A stretch of 58,325 nt of DNA, taken from the NCBI GenBank assembly GCA_019753235.1, contig JAIELF010000008.1:1-58325 (forward strand), given 5' to 3'. Positions 9,455 through 18,744 of this stretch are shown here, one piece after another. The stretch comes from a bacterium (lineage in GTDB: Bacteria; Planctomycetota; Planctomycetia; Kolteriales; Kolteriaceae). Positions within the stretch are counted from its first letter, which is position 1; every line of letters begins with the position of its first letter. Position numbers and translations under genes: made by a program. Below the pieces are notes generated by a model. It ran no database searches, was not told the DNA's origin, and saw nothing but the letters and a program-made list of their open reading frames with translations.

Positions 9455-10171
9455 ATGCGCTGGGCGGTGATGGGCGGTGCCTTGCTGGCGACCGCAGGCT
9501 TTGGATGGGTTTGGGCACAAGAGAGTGAAGTACCTCTAAAGGATGCACCCAAGTTGGAAACCGTCAATCAGAAGGCAAGCTACATCATCGGCCACAACAT
9601 CGGCTCACAATTGAAACGAGAAGCAATCGAGCCCGATGTGGACGCCCTGCTCATTGGAATCAAAGAAGCAATTGCGGGTAAGAAGATGGGGATCCCTACC
9701 AAAGATGCCCAGGCGGTCATGCAGGAGTTTAGCCGACTGGCTCAGGCAGCCCAGGAAGAAAAGAAGAAGGGGGTCGGCGCGAAGAATCTCGACGAGGCCA
9801 AAAAGTTCCTGGCAGGCAACACGAAGAAAGACGGCGTCATCACCACCAAGTCGGGCCTGCAGTACGAAGTGATCAAAGAGGGAGCGGGAGCAATCCCCAA
9901 GGCGTCGGATAAGGTTCGAACCCATTACAAAGGAACGCTGCTCGACGGCACGGTCTTTGATAGCTCTTACGATCGAGGCGAACCGGCCGAGTTCCCCGTC
10001 GGCGGCGTGATCAAGGGTTGGGTCGAAGCGCTGCAACTGATGAAGGTCGGGTCGAAGTGGAAGCTGTACATCCCCCCGGATCTGGGCTACGGCGAAAGGG
10101 GCGCGGGGGAGGATATCGGCCCCAATGCGATGCTGACTTTTGAAATCGAACTCCTTGATATCGTCGAGTAA
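9455..10171 (+). CDS. Secreted FKBP-type peptidyl-prolyl isomerase
   Basis: The 238-aa protein is a Mip/FkpA-like proline isomerase that helps fold exported proteins. It has a signal peptide (MRWAVMGGALLATAGFGWVWA), an N-terminal helical dimerisation region (FKBP_N type, residues about 35-115, starting NQKASYIIGHNIGSQLKRE), and a C-terminal FKBP domain. The FKBP domain carries the active-site strands VRTHYKGTLLDGTVFDSSYD, VIKGWVEAL, IPPDLGYGERG and LTFEIELLDI. The frame is open further upstream to 9317, but those residues do not look coding. The ATG at 9455 begins the signal peptide and is preceded by a weak AGGA. The 210-bp gap after the RND gene suggests its own promoter. Identification is firm. 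Confidence 0.94.
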   Translation: MRWAVMGGALLATAGFGWVWAQESEVPLKDAPKLETVNQKASYIIGHNIGSQLKREAIEPDVDALLIGIKEAIAGKKMGIPTKDAQAVMQEFSRLAQAAQEEKKKGVGAKNLDEAKKFLAGNTKKDGVITTKSGLQYEVIKEGAGAIPKASDKVRTHYKGTLLDGTVFDSSYDRGEPAEFPVGGVIKGWVEALQLMKVGSKWKLYIPPDLGYGERGAGEDIGPNAMLTFEIELLDIVE

Positions 10172-10194
10172 CGAAGAACCGCTGGAGGCGATCG

Positions 10195-10665
10195 ATGCCT
10201 GCCCAAAGCGATGAGCCCCTGACGTTCGATGACGTTGCGGTCGGCGATACTTGGATCAGCCCGGCTCGGACCATTACCGAGGCCGATGTGGTCCAGTTCG
10301 CCTGCCTGACAGGGGATTTCAATCCACTCCACGTCGACCATGAATTCGCCCGGTCGACACCGTTCGGCCAACCGATCGCGCACGGGCTTCTGGGGCTCTC
10401 GTATGTCGCCGGCCTGGGAAGCCATGCCCCGCGGATGGCAACGCTGTCATTTCTCAAGATCCTCGAATGGAACTTCTTAAAGCCCATCTTTTTTGGCGAT
10501 ACCGTCCATGTCCGAACAGAGATTCTCGCCATGGAACCCAAGGCCCGCGGGCGGCGCGGCGAAATCATCTGGCAAAGAGAACTGGTCAATCAAACAGGCG
10601 ACGTCGTGCAGATGGGCCGAACGCTGACACTGGTGGCAGGCCGAGGCAAGGTCTCTGAGGATTGA
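10195..10665 (+). CDS. MaoC-family (R)-specific hydratase-like protein
   Basis: The 156-aa product is a single hotdog-fold MaoC/R-hydratase domain. The hydratase motif is clear in ACLTGDFNPLHVDHEFARST, with the catalytic Asp and His of the family, followed by GQPIAHGLLGLSYVAGL, the usual substrate-pocket helix. Such enzymes hydrate enoyl-CoA thioesters to (R)-3-hydroxyacyl-CoA, or act on other acyl-CoA dehydration steps. GGAGG precedes the ATG, only 23 bp after the FKBP stop. This hints at co-transcription without a functional link. It converges on pntB with 6 bp between stop codons. The precise acyl substrate is unknown. Confidence 0.88.
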   Translation: MPAQSDEPLTFDDVAVGDTWISPARTITEADVVQFACLTGDFNPLHVDHEFARSTPFGQPIAHGLLGLSYVAGLGSHAPRMATLSFLKILEWNFLKPIFFGDTVHVRTEILAMEPKARGRRGEIIWQRELVNQTGDVVQMGRTLTLVAGRGKVSED

Positions 10666-10671
10666 GCGGGG

Positions 10672-12093
10672 TTAACTGCTTTCCTTGATCGCTTTAACGA
10701 TATCCATCACCGCTTGTTGGCCGTCGCCGAAATACATCAGCGTGTTGTCAGCCGCGAACAGGGGGTTGGGGATGCCCGCAAAACCAGGGCTAAGACTTCG
10801 CTTCACCACGACCACGGTCCCTGCCTTGTCGACATCGAGAATCGGCATGCCGGCGATAGGCGAGGTTGGATTGTTACGAGCCTCAGGATTGACGACATCG
10901 TTGGCACCGATCACGATCACGACGTCGACCTGATCGAACTGTGGGTTGATGACATCCATCTCGATCATCTTCTCGTAGGGAATGTTCGCTTCGGCCAGGA
11001 GGACGTTCATGTGCCCAGGCATTCGACCGGCCACAGGGTGAAGGGCAAAGTCGACGGTGCAACCCCGGCTCTCTAGGAGATTGGTCAGATCACGAACCGC
11101 GTGTTGCGCTTGCGAGACGGCCAAACCGTACCCGGGGACGATGACGCATCGACGAGCCGAATCAAAGAGCATGGCGACTTCGTCCGCCGAGACGCTTTTG
11201 ATTTTTCCTGCATAGACTTCGTCAGCGCTCGGTCCTTTGCCCGCGGCCTGCATCAGTCCGAATAGAACGTTGAACAGACTTCGATTCATTGCCTTGCACA
11301 TGATTTGCGTCAGGATGATGCCGGAAGCTCCGACAAGCGAGCCGGCGACGATGAGCATCGCGTTGTTGAGAACAAAGCCGGTCGCTGCCGCCGCCAGTCC
11401 CGAGTAGGAGTTTAACAAAGCGATGGCGACCGGCATGTCGGCCCCGCCGATCGGAAGAACCAACAAGATCCCCAGGACGCACGCAACGACCGCGAGAATC
11501 CAATAGGGAACGAGAAGAGAGGGCGTGATCACGATCCAGGCTGACAGCGCCATGCAGAGCATAAAGACGAGCAAATTGACGAGCTGCTGACCTTTGAAAA
11601 CGACCGATCGGCCCGACATCACCTCTTCTAGCTTTGCCCACGCAATGAGGCTTCCTGTCAGCGTTACCCCGCCGATAATCGCCGAGGCAGCGATCGCCAC
11701 CATGGAAGCGATATCGATGGTTTGACCAGCGGTGATGCGGGAAATTTGCTCGGTTCCCCCGACGATCATCGAAGCGGCCCCACCCAGACCATTGAGGAGC
11801 GCGACCATCTGCGGCATGCCGGTCATCTGAACTCGCCAAGCCATCACCGTCCCGATGATCGAGCCGAGCACCAAGCCGAGGATGATCCAGGTGAAGTTGA
11901 CGATTCCCTTGTCCAATAGAGTGGCGGCGATCGCCAGCGCCATGCCGGCAGCCCCCATCAGATTGGCGCGGACGGCCGTCCGGGGGTGCCCCATTCCTTT
12001 GATGCCGAGAATGAACAGAACAGCTCCGAGCAGATAGACCAAGTCGATCATCCACTGAATGTTCTCGGTGGCGGTGGTCGCTTCTGGTGGCAC
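10672..12093 (-). CDS. pntB: Proton-translocating NAD(P) transhydrogenase subunit beta
   Basis: PntB carries most of the membrane domain II and the NADP(H)-binding domain III of the transhydrogenase, which uses the proton gradient to make NADPH from NADH. The 473-aa product has eight or nine predicted membrane helices up to about residue 265. The soluble domain III follows, with the nucleotide-binding motif VIVPGYGLAVSQAQH, then FALHPVAGRMPGHMNVLLAE, VIVIGANDVVNPEA and PIAGMPILDVDKAG, all family hallmarks. The length matches other PntB proteins. It is last in a minus-strand operon pntA1-pntA2-pntB with 55 bp between pntA2 and pntB. Its 3' end faces maoC at 6 bp. Confidence 0.98.
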   Translation of the reverse strand: MPPEATTATENIQWMIDLVYLLGAVLFILGIKGMGHPRTAVRANLMGAAGMALAIAATLLDKGIVNFTWIILGLVLGSIIGTVMAWRVQMTGMPQMVALLNGLGGAASMIVGGTEQISRITAGQTIDIASMVAIAASAIIGGVTLTGSLIAWAKLEEVMSGRSVVFKGQQLVNLLVFMLCMALSAWIVITPSLLVPYWILAVVACVLGILLVLPIGGADMPVAIALLNSYSGLAAAATGFVLNNAMLIVAGSLVGASGIILTQIMCKAMNRSLFNVLFGLMQAAGKGPSADEVYAGKIKSVSADEVAMLFDSARRCVIVPGYGLAVSQAQHAVRDLTNLLESRGCTVDFALHPVAGRMPGHMNVLLAEANIPYEKMIEMDVINPQFDQVDVVIVIGANDVVNPEARNNPTSPIAGMPILDVDKAGTVVVVKRSLSPGFAGIPNPLFAADNTLMYFGDGQQAVMDIVKAIKESS

Positions 12094-12148
12094 GATGTCG
12101 ATTCCTATTTTTGTCTGGATCCAGTGGGATGCTTGATGGGACGCAAGG

Positions 12149-12436
12149 CTACTTCCGTTTGAACATGCCCAACATGCGATGAGTGACGACGAACCCTCCG
12201 ACGACGTTGATCATGGCGAGCACCACGGCCGCGAAACCTAGGACCGCCGCCAGCGTCGAGTGGCCGTTGCCCGCCAGGACGATCGACCCTAAGACGGTGA
12301 TCCCCGAAATGGCGTTCGAGCCCGACATGAGAGGCGTGTGCAGCGTGGGGGGGACTTTGGTGATAATCTCGAAACCGACGAAAATCGCCAGCACGAAGAT
12401 AGTCAGGTTGCTGATGAGCAGATGAGCGTCCATCAA
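12149..12436 (-). CDS. pntA2: NAD(P) transhydrogenase subunit alpha, part 2 (membrane piece)
   Basis: This 95-aa protein is the membrane part of a split alpha subunit (PntAB or alpha-2), supplying three of the domain II helices. The sequence shows hydrophobic segments near residues 5-25, 35-52 and 58-80, including MSGSNAISGITVLGS and AAVLGFAAVVLAMINVVGGF, both characteristic. In many bacteria this region is fused to the end of PntA; the separate form is common in planctomycetes and Rhodospirillum-type operons. Its ATG overlaps the pntA1 stop by 4 bp (ATGA), so translation is coupled. The short basic tail MLGMFKRK is typical. Confidence 0.96.
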   Translation of the reverse strand: MMDAHLLISNLTIFVLAIFVGFEIITKVPPTLHTPLMSGSNAISGITVLGSIVLAGNGHSTLAAVLGFAAVVLAMINVVGGFVVTHRMLGMFKRK

Positions 12437-13617
12437 AGGGTTCCTGTTGCCGGGACCGCGGGGGCTGCCAAACCGAGTAGATCTCGAACTCGTCCGAGAA
12501 CGACTTGGCCACCATCGGTGACCAGCGTTTCCCGCGTGATTTCATCATCCATCTTGATCTCGAGCACTCCCTTTTTCACAAGGTGGCTCAGGAAGGTGAC
12601 CACGTTCTTTGAAAAGAGTTGACTGGCGTCGCCGGCCAAAGTGCTCGGGATGTTGAGCGGGCCGATCAACGTGACCCCGTCTTTCACGACAACCTTGCCA
12701 GGCTCGGTCAGCTCACAATTTCCACCCCGTTCGGCCGCCAGATCGACGACCACCGAACCTGGCTTCATCCCGCGAACCATGTCGGCTGTCACCAGAATCG
12801 GCGCTTTCTTTCCTGGCACGACGGCAGTCGTGATGACGACATCATTGGCCGCGATCACCTTGGCCATCAATTCTCGTTGTCGACGGTAGAAATCCTCGCC
12901 CTGAGCTTTGGCGTAGCCCCCTTTGTCTTGAGCATCACCTGTTTCGAGGGGGAGTTCGACGAAGCGACCGCCGACACTCTGTACCTGTTCTTTCACGGCG
13001 GGGCGAACATCGTAAGCCTCGACGACCGCTCCGAGTCGCTTGGCGGTCGCAATTGCTTGCAGACCAGCGACCCCGGCGCCGATGACAAAAACCTTCGACG
13101 CGGGAACGGTGCCAGCAGCGGTGATCATCATCGGGAACATCCGATGAAAAGAGTCTGCCGCCAACAGGACCGCTTTGTAGCCGGCGAGCATCGCCATCGA
13201 CGAAAGAACGTCCATGCTTTGAGCGCGGGTGATGCGTGGAATCAGTTCGAGGGAGAATAGGCGAATCCCTCGGTCCGCGGCCAGCTTTGATGATGGCGCG
13301 TCGGCAAGTGGTTCACACATGGCGATCCAGGATTGTCCCGGCCGGGCTAGATCGAGATCCGATAACCCCAAGTCGGGATTGGCCCCCAGAGCCCTGACTT
13401 GAAGAATAATCTCCGCGCGAGCGAATAGATCGCTTCGCGAGGAGGCGAAGGAGGCTCCCTTGTCGAGATAGTCGGCATCGACGATCCCGGCCGGAAGCCC
13501 GGCTCCTGGCTCGATCAAGACGTCGATCCCCGCCTTTTTCAAGGGGGCAATGGACGCCGGCGTGAGCGCCACGCGATTCTCGCCTGGAAATGTCTCCTTG
13601 GGAACACCAACGATCAT
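12433..13617 (-). CDS. pntA1: NAD(P) transhydrogenase subunit alpha, part 1 (NAD-binding)
   Basis: This 394-aa subunit is the soluble domain I that binds NAD(H) and exchanges hydride with domain III. It begins MIVGVPKETFPGENRVALTP, the usual N terminus of the alanine dehydrogenase/PNT family. It contains the Rossmann glycine motif VIGAGVAGLQAIATAKRLGA, the segment YDVRPAVKEQVQSVGG, and the RQRELMAK and DVVITTAVVPGKKAP stretches. An upstream in-frame TTG at 13641 gives an eight-residue extension, but the ATG at 13617 matches the family start. It heads the operon pntA1-pntA2-pntB and overlaps pntA2 by 4 bp. Transcription is divergent from the 706-aa membrane protein gene. Confidence 0.97.
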   Translation of the reverse strand: MIVGVPKETFPGENRVALTPASIAPLKKAGIDVLIEPGAGLPAGIVDADYLDKGASFASSRSDLFARAEIILQVRALGANPDLGLSDLDLARPGQSWIAMCEPLADAPSSKLAADRGIRLFSLELIPRITRAQSMDVLSSMAMLAGYKAVLLAADSFHRMFPMMITAAGTVPASKVFVIGAGVAGLQAIATAKRLGAVVEAYDVRPAVKEQVQSVGGRFVELPLETGDAQDKGGYAKAQGEDFYRRQRELMAKVIAANDVVITTAVVPGKKAPILVTADMVRGMKPGSVVVDLAAERGGNCELTEPGKVVVKDGVTLIGPLNIPSTLAGDASQLFSKNVVTFLSHLVKKGVLEIKMDDEITRETLVTDGGQVVLGRVRDLLGLAAPAVPATGTL

Positions 13618-13853
13618 CGGGCACCCGCATCGCAAAGGCAAGCTGTCATCTTTGGAAGATCCACCCCCGAACGGGGCGTTGCCGGATGGCCTTTCCTTTT
13701 TAGCGAATCACCGCGCTATCGTCTTCCGTGGATAAGAAGACATTTTCTCCCGTGAAAGGGTTGCGTCGGGCTCTCTCACCGAGCAGGATCAATCCCCAAG
13801 GCCGGTGGAAGACCATCGCACCCACTGCCCCGTCCGATGGAAAGGACCAAACA

Positions 13854-15974
13854 ATGTTTTCGATCAACCCACTCTGGTCGCCGATCGCCCTGTTGGTGGT
13901 GGCGATGTCGCTATCGATTGGCTGGGGTATTCGCGGGAACTACGGACATGAATTAGGGGCCATGCTTCCGGGAGGACTGGCCGCCATTGCCGTCTGCATT
14001 CTCTCAGGAAGAGAGGATTGGCGAAGGCGGGTTGCGTTCTTTGCTCTGTTCGGAGCGCTCGGTTGGGGCTTTGGTGGCTCGATTAGTTACATGCAGGTCA
14101 TCGGCTACACGCATACCAATCATCTTGCCCCTGCCGATGAACCAAGCCAAGCGCCACCGCCGGAAGGATCGGCACAGGCTTGGCTACAAGAGGTGCAGTA
14201 TCGGCTCACGCATGACTCGACGCTCTACGGTTTCTACGGACTCTTTGCGATCGGCTTTCTCTGGGCGGCCATTGGCGGCGGAGCGACCGCGTTGCCCGCT
14301 TGGCTCTGTCGGCAAAAACTCGCGGATCTAGTCTTCTCGTTCGTTCCACTCTTTGCCCTCTGGGTGCTGATCTATCTGATGGAAGTGGACGTCATCAAGC
14401 CGGCCGAGATCGTGACCGCAGCGCAGCGAGCCATCTGGGCAGATTCCTCCGTGACCGTATCGACCGCTCCGGTAGAAGAGACCATCGAGCCCTCGAAGAT
14501 GGCTCGGCACGAAGATCCTCTCTACTGGTTCGATAGCGATTGGGTGAACGTCGCGATCATCCTAGTGGGGATCATGATCTTCGACCTTGCCACGCAGAAA
14601 GGCCGGGGGATCGGGACGCTGGCCCTCTTTGGTGGCCTCGGCGCGATGGTCGGCGTCGGCGTCCAATACCTCTGTCAACAGATGGACTGGACCGAGACCG
14701 TTCTCAAGTACACCGTCCATCTGCAGGGAGACCCTCTTAAGTTTCCGGTTGAGCAATTGGCGATCAACTGGCCGGGCTTTCTGACACAGTCCCCTGACCT
14801 TATCGGCTGGGGCTTCGGGCTGGTGCTGGGGATCGTTCTTTATTTCGTCTGCTTTGGGAAATTCGCCTTTGGTTCGCTGTTCTACTTTTATCTCGCGATC
14901 GGTTGGCTCCTGGGATTCTTGGGACTGACGGTTCTCGGCGACTTACATATGACACCGCCGCGCGGCGACAGCTGGGCCGGCATCACGGGCATGCTGATCG
15001 CTGGATGGATCTATTTCATTCGAGAGCGTTGGATCGGCCCTTTGACCGTCTCGATCATCTGTGGCGCGATCGGCGGAATCGGGTTTGCCGGCACGGCTTG
15101 GCTCAAGCTTTGGCTTGTTTCCCAAGGAAATCCCAGCATCACGCAGGATCCACAAGTGATCTCGGCTTGGCAACATTTTCAAGGGGCTAACTGGCACAGC
15201 TTCCTCGAACAGACTTACGGATTCATCAACGGCTTGGGGGTGGTGATCGCGCTGGCCCTGATCCTTCGCCGAGCGCCGGCCGTCGATGAATCGGGACCTC
15301 GGCGGCGCTGGACGGAGCTATTCGCCCTCTTCTTTGTAATTCCCGTTCTCGTCTACACCAACATGGTCAAGAATCTCAACGGACTGGTCCGACTCTACGC
15401 AAGCGTCGATGGGCAAGGAGGCTATCAACCCGTTCCGGGCGTTCTGAAGATGCCGCTCATCAGCGGCATTGAACTGACAGCATGGGGCTGGTTCACTCTC
15501 TTTTTTGCCATCGTGACGGTGGGGTTCATGCTTGTCGCCTGGAGGCATGGCGTCAAAAAGGTTTCATTAGTTCCAGAGACGTGGGCGGGTCGAGGCCAGC
15601 TTCTCTTCTTTCTACTCTGCTGGATCTTCGTCCTTGGAAACATCGTCAAAGCTTCGACGGCGTTCTCCAGCGAGCGTCTGTTGACCGAAGGGGTGATCTT
15701 TGTCCATGCGGTCATCGTGACGGTGTTGTTGCTACTCATGACGCCTGTTCAAAGCGACGTCGCCATTCGGGAGAATCCCCGGTGGGGTCTCCTCCTATCG
15801 GGAGCCATCCTCTTTTGGATCGTGACGACGGCGATCCTTCCCTGGGGGATGATGAAACATGTTCGTACGATTTACGGCGACAAATCAGCAGGGCACTCGG
15901 GCGTCAACATTCGCTTTGGGGAAGATGCCAACTGGCGAGTGAGTCCCAACCTGAAGGGAACACCTCACCGCTGA
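13854..15974 (+). CDS. Large polytopic membrane protein of unknown function
   Basis: I do not recognise a named family in this 706-aa protein. It has roughly fifteen or more hydrophobic helices. Striking conserved-looking Gly/Trp-rich segments include GWGIRGNYGHELGAMLPGG near the N terminus and GWGFGGSISYMQVIGYTH. A central soluble stretch runs from about residue 195 to 225. The frame is open from 13728, but the ATG at 13854 has AAAGGA 7 nt upstream and starts directly before the first helix, so I chose it. The gene is alone between the divergent pnt operon and a convergent TPR gene. A transport or surface-polymer role is possible but nothing in the sequence proves it. Confidence 0.8.
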   Translation: MFSINPLWSPIALLVVAMSLSIGWGIRGNYGHELGAMLPGGLAAIAVCILSGREDWRRRVAFFALFGALGWGFGGSISYMQVIGYTHTNHLAPADEPSQAPPPEGSAQAWLQEVQYRLTHDSTLYGFYGLFAIGFLWAAIGGGATALPAWLCRQKLADLVFSFVPLFALWVLIYLMEVDVIKPAEIVTAAQRAIWADSSVTVSTAPVEETIEPSKMARHEDPLYWFDSDWVNVAIILVGIMIFDLATQKGRGIGTLALFGGLGAMVGVGVQYLCQQMDWTETVLKYTVHLQGDPLKFPVEQLAINWPGFLTQSPDLIGWGFGLVLGIVLYFVCFGKFAFGSLFYFYLAIGWLLGFLGLTVLGDLHMTPPRGDSWAGITGMLIAGWIYFIRERWIGPLTVSIICGAIGGIGFAGTAWLKLWLVSQGNPSITQDPQVISAWQHFQGANWHSFLEQTYGFINGLGVVIALALILRRAPAVDESGPRRRWTELFALFFVIPVLVYTNMVKNLNGLVRLYASVDGQGGYQPVPGVLKMPLISGIELTAWGWFTLFFAIVTVGFMLVAWRHGVKKVSLVPETWAGRGQLLFFLLCWIFVLGNIVKASTAFSSERLLTEGVIFVHAVIVTVLLLLMTPVQSDVAIRENPRWGLLLSGAILFWIVTTAILPWGMMKHVRTIYGDKSAGHSGVNIRFGEDANWRVSPNLKGTPHR

Positions 15975-16007
15975 GAGGCGTCGCTCAAACTCGCACAGCC
16001 CTCGCAC

Positions 16008-18143
16008 CTACTGCGGAATCGGTGCCGCGGGGGCGGTCGAGTTCGAGGTTGCCTTCGACGCTTCGACGATTTTCAAAACGTCACGATTCTTTGGATCGAG
16101 TTGTAGGATGCGATCGAACGCGGCGGCGGCCTGTTCGCCTCGCTTGTTGCCTGCCGCGATCAAGCCAAGGTTGTACCGAGCTTCGATGTTGTTAGGCCAA
16201 AGCTTGAGCGACGCTTCAATTCGATCGATCGCCTCCTTGTAGTCGATGCGCTTTCGGCTGTAGAGATAGATCGCCTGATCCGCCATGAGCCGAGCACCAC
16301 TGACCGCAGGGGGCCAATTGAAGAGGATGCCGAAACGGTTCTCGGCCGTCGGGTCTCTGTTCTCCATCCGATCGAGTAGTTCCAGAGCCCGGTTGGCTTC
16401 CTTCTGATAGACAACTCCTTCATCGGTCCCCATGCTCAGAACACGCTGAAAGCATTTTTTGGCCGTGGGCCAATCGTTCTGTTCGCCTCGTTTGACAAAC
16501 GCGACCCCCAGAGCCAACCATCCCACGCGACTGGAACCGACACGTCCGAGGGACTTCTTTATTCGGTCGATAGCCTCGTCGAAATTCCCGTCTCCCAAGG
16601 CCATGAGCCCGAGTTCGAGTTGGGCCTTTTCGTTGTTTGGATCGAGTTCTAGGACGGCCAGAAAGCGCTTCTTCGCCTCTTGAGTATCGGCACGACTCAA
16701 GGAGACGCCCCCTAAACTCAACAAGCCGCTGAAGTTTTTGGGATCAATTTCGATCGCCTTCGAGTAAAGCTTCTCTGCCTCCGCCCACTCCGCATCGAAG
16801 GCGTACGTGGTGCCCATCTGAACCAGGGCAACCGGATTGTTGGGATTCAGATCGAGGGCATGCTTGGCCATCGTGCGAGTGGTTGCCCAGGTGCTGACTT
16901 GCCACCAGGACAAGCCCATACAGACGAGCAACAAAACAACCGCCACGCCGATGATGCCCGGCCGCTCTTGCTTGCGATTTTCGGAAAGCCAAGCCCCTCC
17001 CCAAATCAGCACCACAAACAAACCCACCAGAGGAAGATAGGTGAAGCGGTCCGCATAGGCTTGAAAACCAATCTGCACAAAACCCGCCGTGGGCAGGAGC
17101 AAAATCAAGTACCAAAGCCAGCCGGCCAAAACGAATGGAGCTCGCTTGATCAGTAGGAAAGCTCCCACAGTCAGCAATATCACGAGACCTGCCGAGAGAG
17201 CAACCGTCCCCAAATCGTGCCCTCCCTGGGGATAGGGGTAAAAAAAGCTCAGATCGATCGGCGCAATCGTTTTTCGCAAGTAAGTCGCATAGGCGACCAT
17301 GGCGTTGCCCAAACGAACGAGCGGCGAGAATTCGGCACGCAGAACTGCCGACGACATCTCTTGAACCGAGTAGAAAACCACCCCTCCCGCCAAGGAGATC
17401 AACAGGGGGAGAATCTTCTCGGCCCCCAACACCGAGAGGGATCGCTTTCGAAACACCGGCGCACTGGGCAACGGATCCGTCTGCGCTAATCGACAAAGCG
17501 GCCAGTAATCGAGAAGCAGCAACAACAAAGGAAGAGTCACGTAGGTCGGCTTCGACAATAGACTCGCCACCTGCAATAACAGCATCACCACGTAGCCGGC
17601 CAGGGAACCCGTCCGGGCAAACCAAACGTAGCCATGCAGCGAGCCAAGGATGAAAAACGTGCTGAGAACATCTCTTCGCTCGGAAGCCCAAGCGACGCTT
17701 TCGACATGCAACGGGTGCAATAGAAATAGGCCTGCCACGAGAAAGCTGGGCCAGACAAGCGACGTCATTCGATGAAAGAGCAGAAACAAAAGGACGCCGT
17801 TGGCCGCATGCAAAAGAACATTGGTCACCTTGTAAGCCCAAGGTTTCTCAAGCGACGCATCGATCATCAGCGAGACCCACGTCAGGGGCTGATAAGTGTC
17901 GAGATAAGTAGTTCGGAAGGCCCACACCAAGCCCTGGCCGGTCAGCCCACGAGCGATGTTGTCGTTCAACGCAATCTGTTTGTCGTCCTGCCAGGTGGTC
18001 AACTTGTGAGTTCGAACGCCGACGAAAGCGATTGCCGTCAGCAGAAAGAGAACCACGGACAAAATCGTCGGCAGCCAAACACTCAGGAGCTGCCCAACGT
18101 TCACTTTCGGGGACGACGATCGAACAGTGGAAGCCTGAGACAT
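16008..18143 (-). CDS. TMTC-like membrane protein with TPR repeats
   Basis: The 711-aa protein resembles the bacterial relatives of TMTC O-mannosyltransferases. The N-terminal 400 residues have about ten membrane helices, with a luminal acid-containing loop (TTWQDDKQIALNDN) and the motifs YQPLTWVSLMIDASL, FLLHPLHVESVAWASERRDV and YAAHPLH-like spacing typical of the group. The C-terminal part (about residues 430-700) contains TPR units such as NPVALVQMGTTYAFDAEWAEAEKLYSKAIEID, given here only by position in full. It probably acts on surface glycans or glycoproteins from the membrane. Starts at GTG 18155 and ATG 18143 are possible; I chose the ATG, with GGGGGAG about 11 nt upstream. The glycosyl donor and acceptor are unknown. 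Confidence 0.82.
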   Translation of the reverse strand: MSQASTVRSSSPKVNVGQLLSVWLPTILSVVLFLLTAIAFVGVRTHKLTTWQDDKQIALNDNIARGLTGQGLVWAFRTTYLDTYQPLTWVSLMIDASLEKPWAYKVTNVLLHAANGVLLFLLFHRMTSLVWPSFLVAGLFLLHPLHVESVAWASERRDVLSTFFILGSLHGYVWFARTGSLAGYVVMLLLQVASLLSKPTYVTLPLLLLLLDYWPLCRLAQTDPLPSAPVFRKRSLSVLGAEKILPLLISLAGGVVFYSVQEMSSAVLRAEFSPLVRLGNAMVAYATYLRKTIAPIDLSFFYPYPQGGHDLGTVALSAGLVILLTVGAFLLIKRAPFVLAGWLWYLILLLPTAGFVQIGFQAYADRFTYLPLVGLFVVLIWGGAWLSENRKQERPGIIGVAVVLLLVCMGLSWWQVSTWATTRTMAKHALDLNPNNPVALVQMGTTYAFDAEWAEAEKLYSKAIEIDPKNFSGLLSLGGVSLSRADTQEAKKRFLAVLELDPNNEKAQLELGLMALGDGNFDEAIDRIKKSLGRVGSSRVGWLALGVAFVKRGEQNDWPTAKKCFQRVLSMGTDEGVVYQKEANRALELLDRMENRDPTAENRFGILFNWPPAVSGARLMADQAIYLYSRKRIDYKEAIDRIEASLKLWPNNIEARYNLGLIAAGNKRGEQAAAAFDRILQLDPKNRDVLKIVEASKATSNSTAPAAPIPQ

Positions 18144-18683
18144 AGTCGAAAACACTCCCCCACAAGCTGGCGATCGATCCGTGAATACTCGTTGCGATTT
18201 AAACCAATGAGTCGACCTAGCCCAGCGAAAGAACCCAGGACTGAGTAGCGACTCGAACCGATCCCCGCTAGCTGATTTGCCGACAACAAAAGAGCCCGTT
18301 TAACCTCGCTCAACCCTACTTCTGACATGGAGCGAAGCCTTCGAAGGGAAACGTTCATTCCCGTGGATTTCGCTCCTCAGTCGGTCGAGGCGTCGTTGCA
18401 GTCCGAACAAAGGGCAACTCCGATTCATCTTCAATACGAATTGGCCTTACTGCAAAGAAGTAGTGCGCACCTCGGCAGAGTTGGTTTCTTTGAGACGGTG
18501 CCAATCGTTGAATAACCCGCTTCTCAGTGATGTCGTCGCATGCGGCTCGGTCATGAATCTGCCTATTTCTGAGAAGAAAAACGCGCAGGCGATTCATCGA
18601 GCGCAGGAACACGGCGTTCGAAGGGCGGCCCAGTGATTTTGCTGCGAGCAGCATTTGATTTTCGAGTTTGATGAGATCAAAAA
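18144..18683. other. Intergenic region with no gene seen
   Basis: About 540 bp between the start of the TPR gene and the end of the PEP-CTERM-like gene, both on the minus strand. It must hold the promoter of the TPR gene. Short ORFs here (for example 18355-18654 minus) lack a recognisable protein or a convincing ribosome-binding site. I found no tRNA or riboswitch pattern. Confidence 0.5.
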
Positions 18684-18713
18684 ACCAGCCGGCCCTCGAA
18701 AGAGCCGGCTGGT
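18678..18713 (-). terminator. Rho-independent terminator of the PEP-CTERM-like gene
   Basis: A perfect 10-bp stem (ACCAGCCGGC at 18684-18693 with GCCGGCTGGT at 18704-18713) has a 10-nt loop. On the minus strand it is followed by a T-run (TTTTTTG). It starts 31 bp past the stop of the gene at 18745. Confidence 0.88.
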
Positions 18714-18744
18714 CATGATGGTTCGGAAAAGAGGAAAATCAAGA

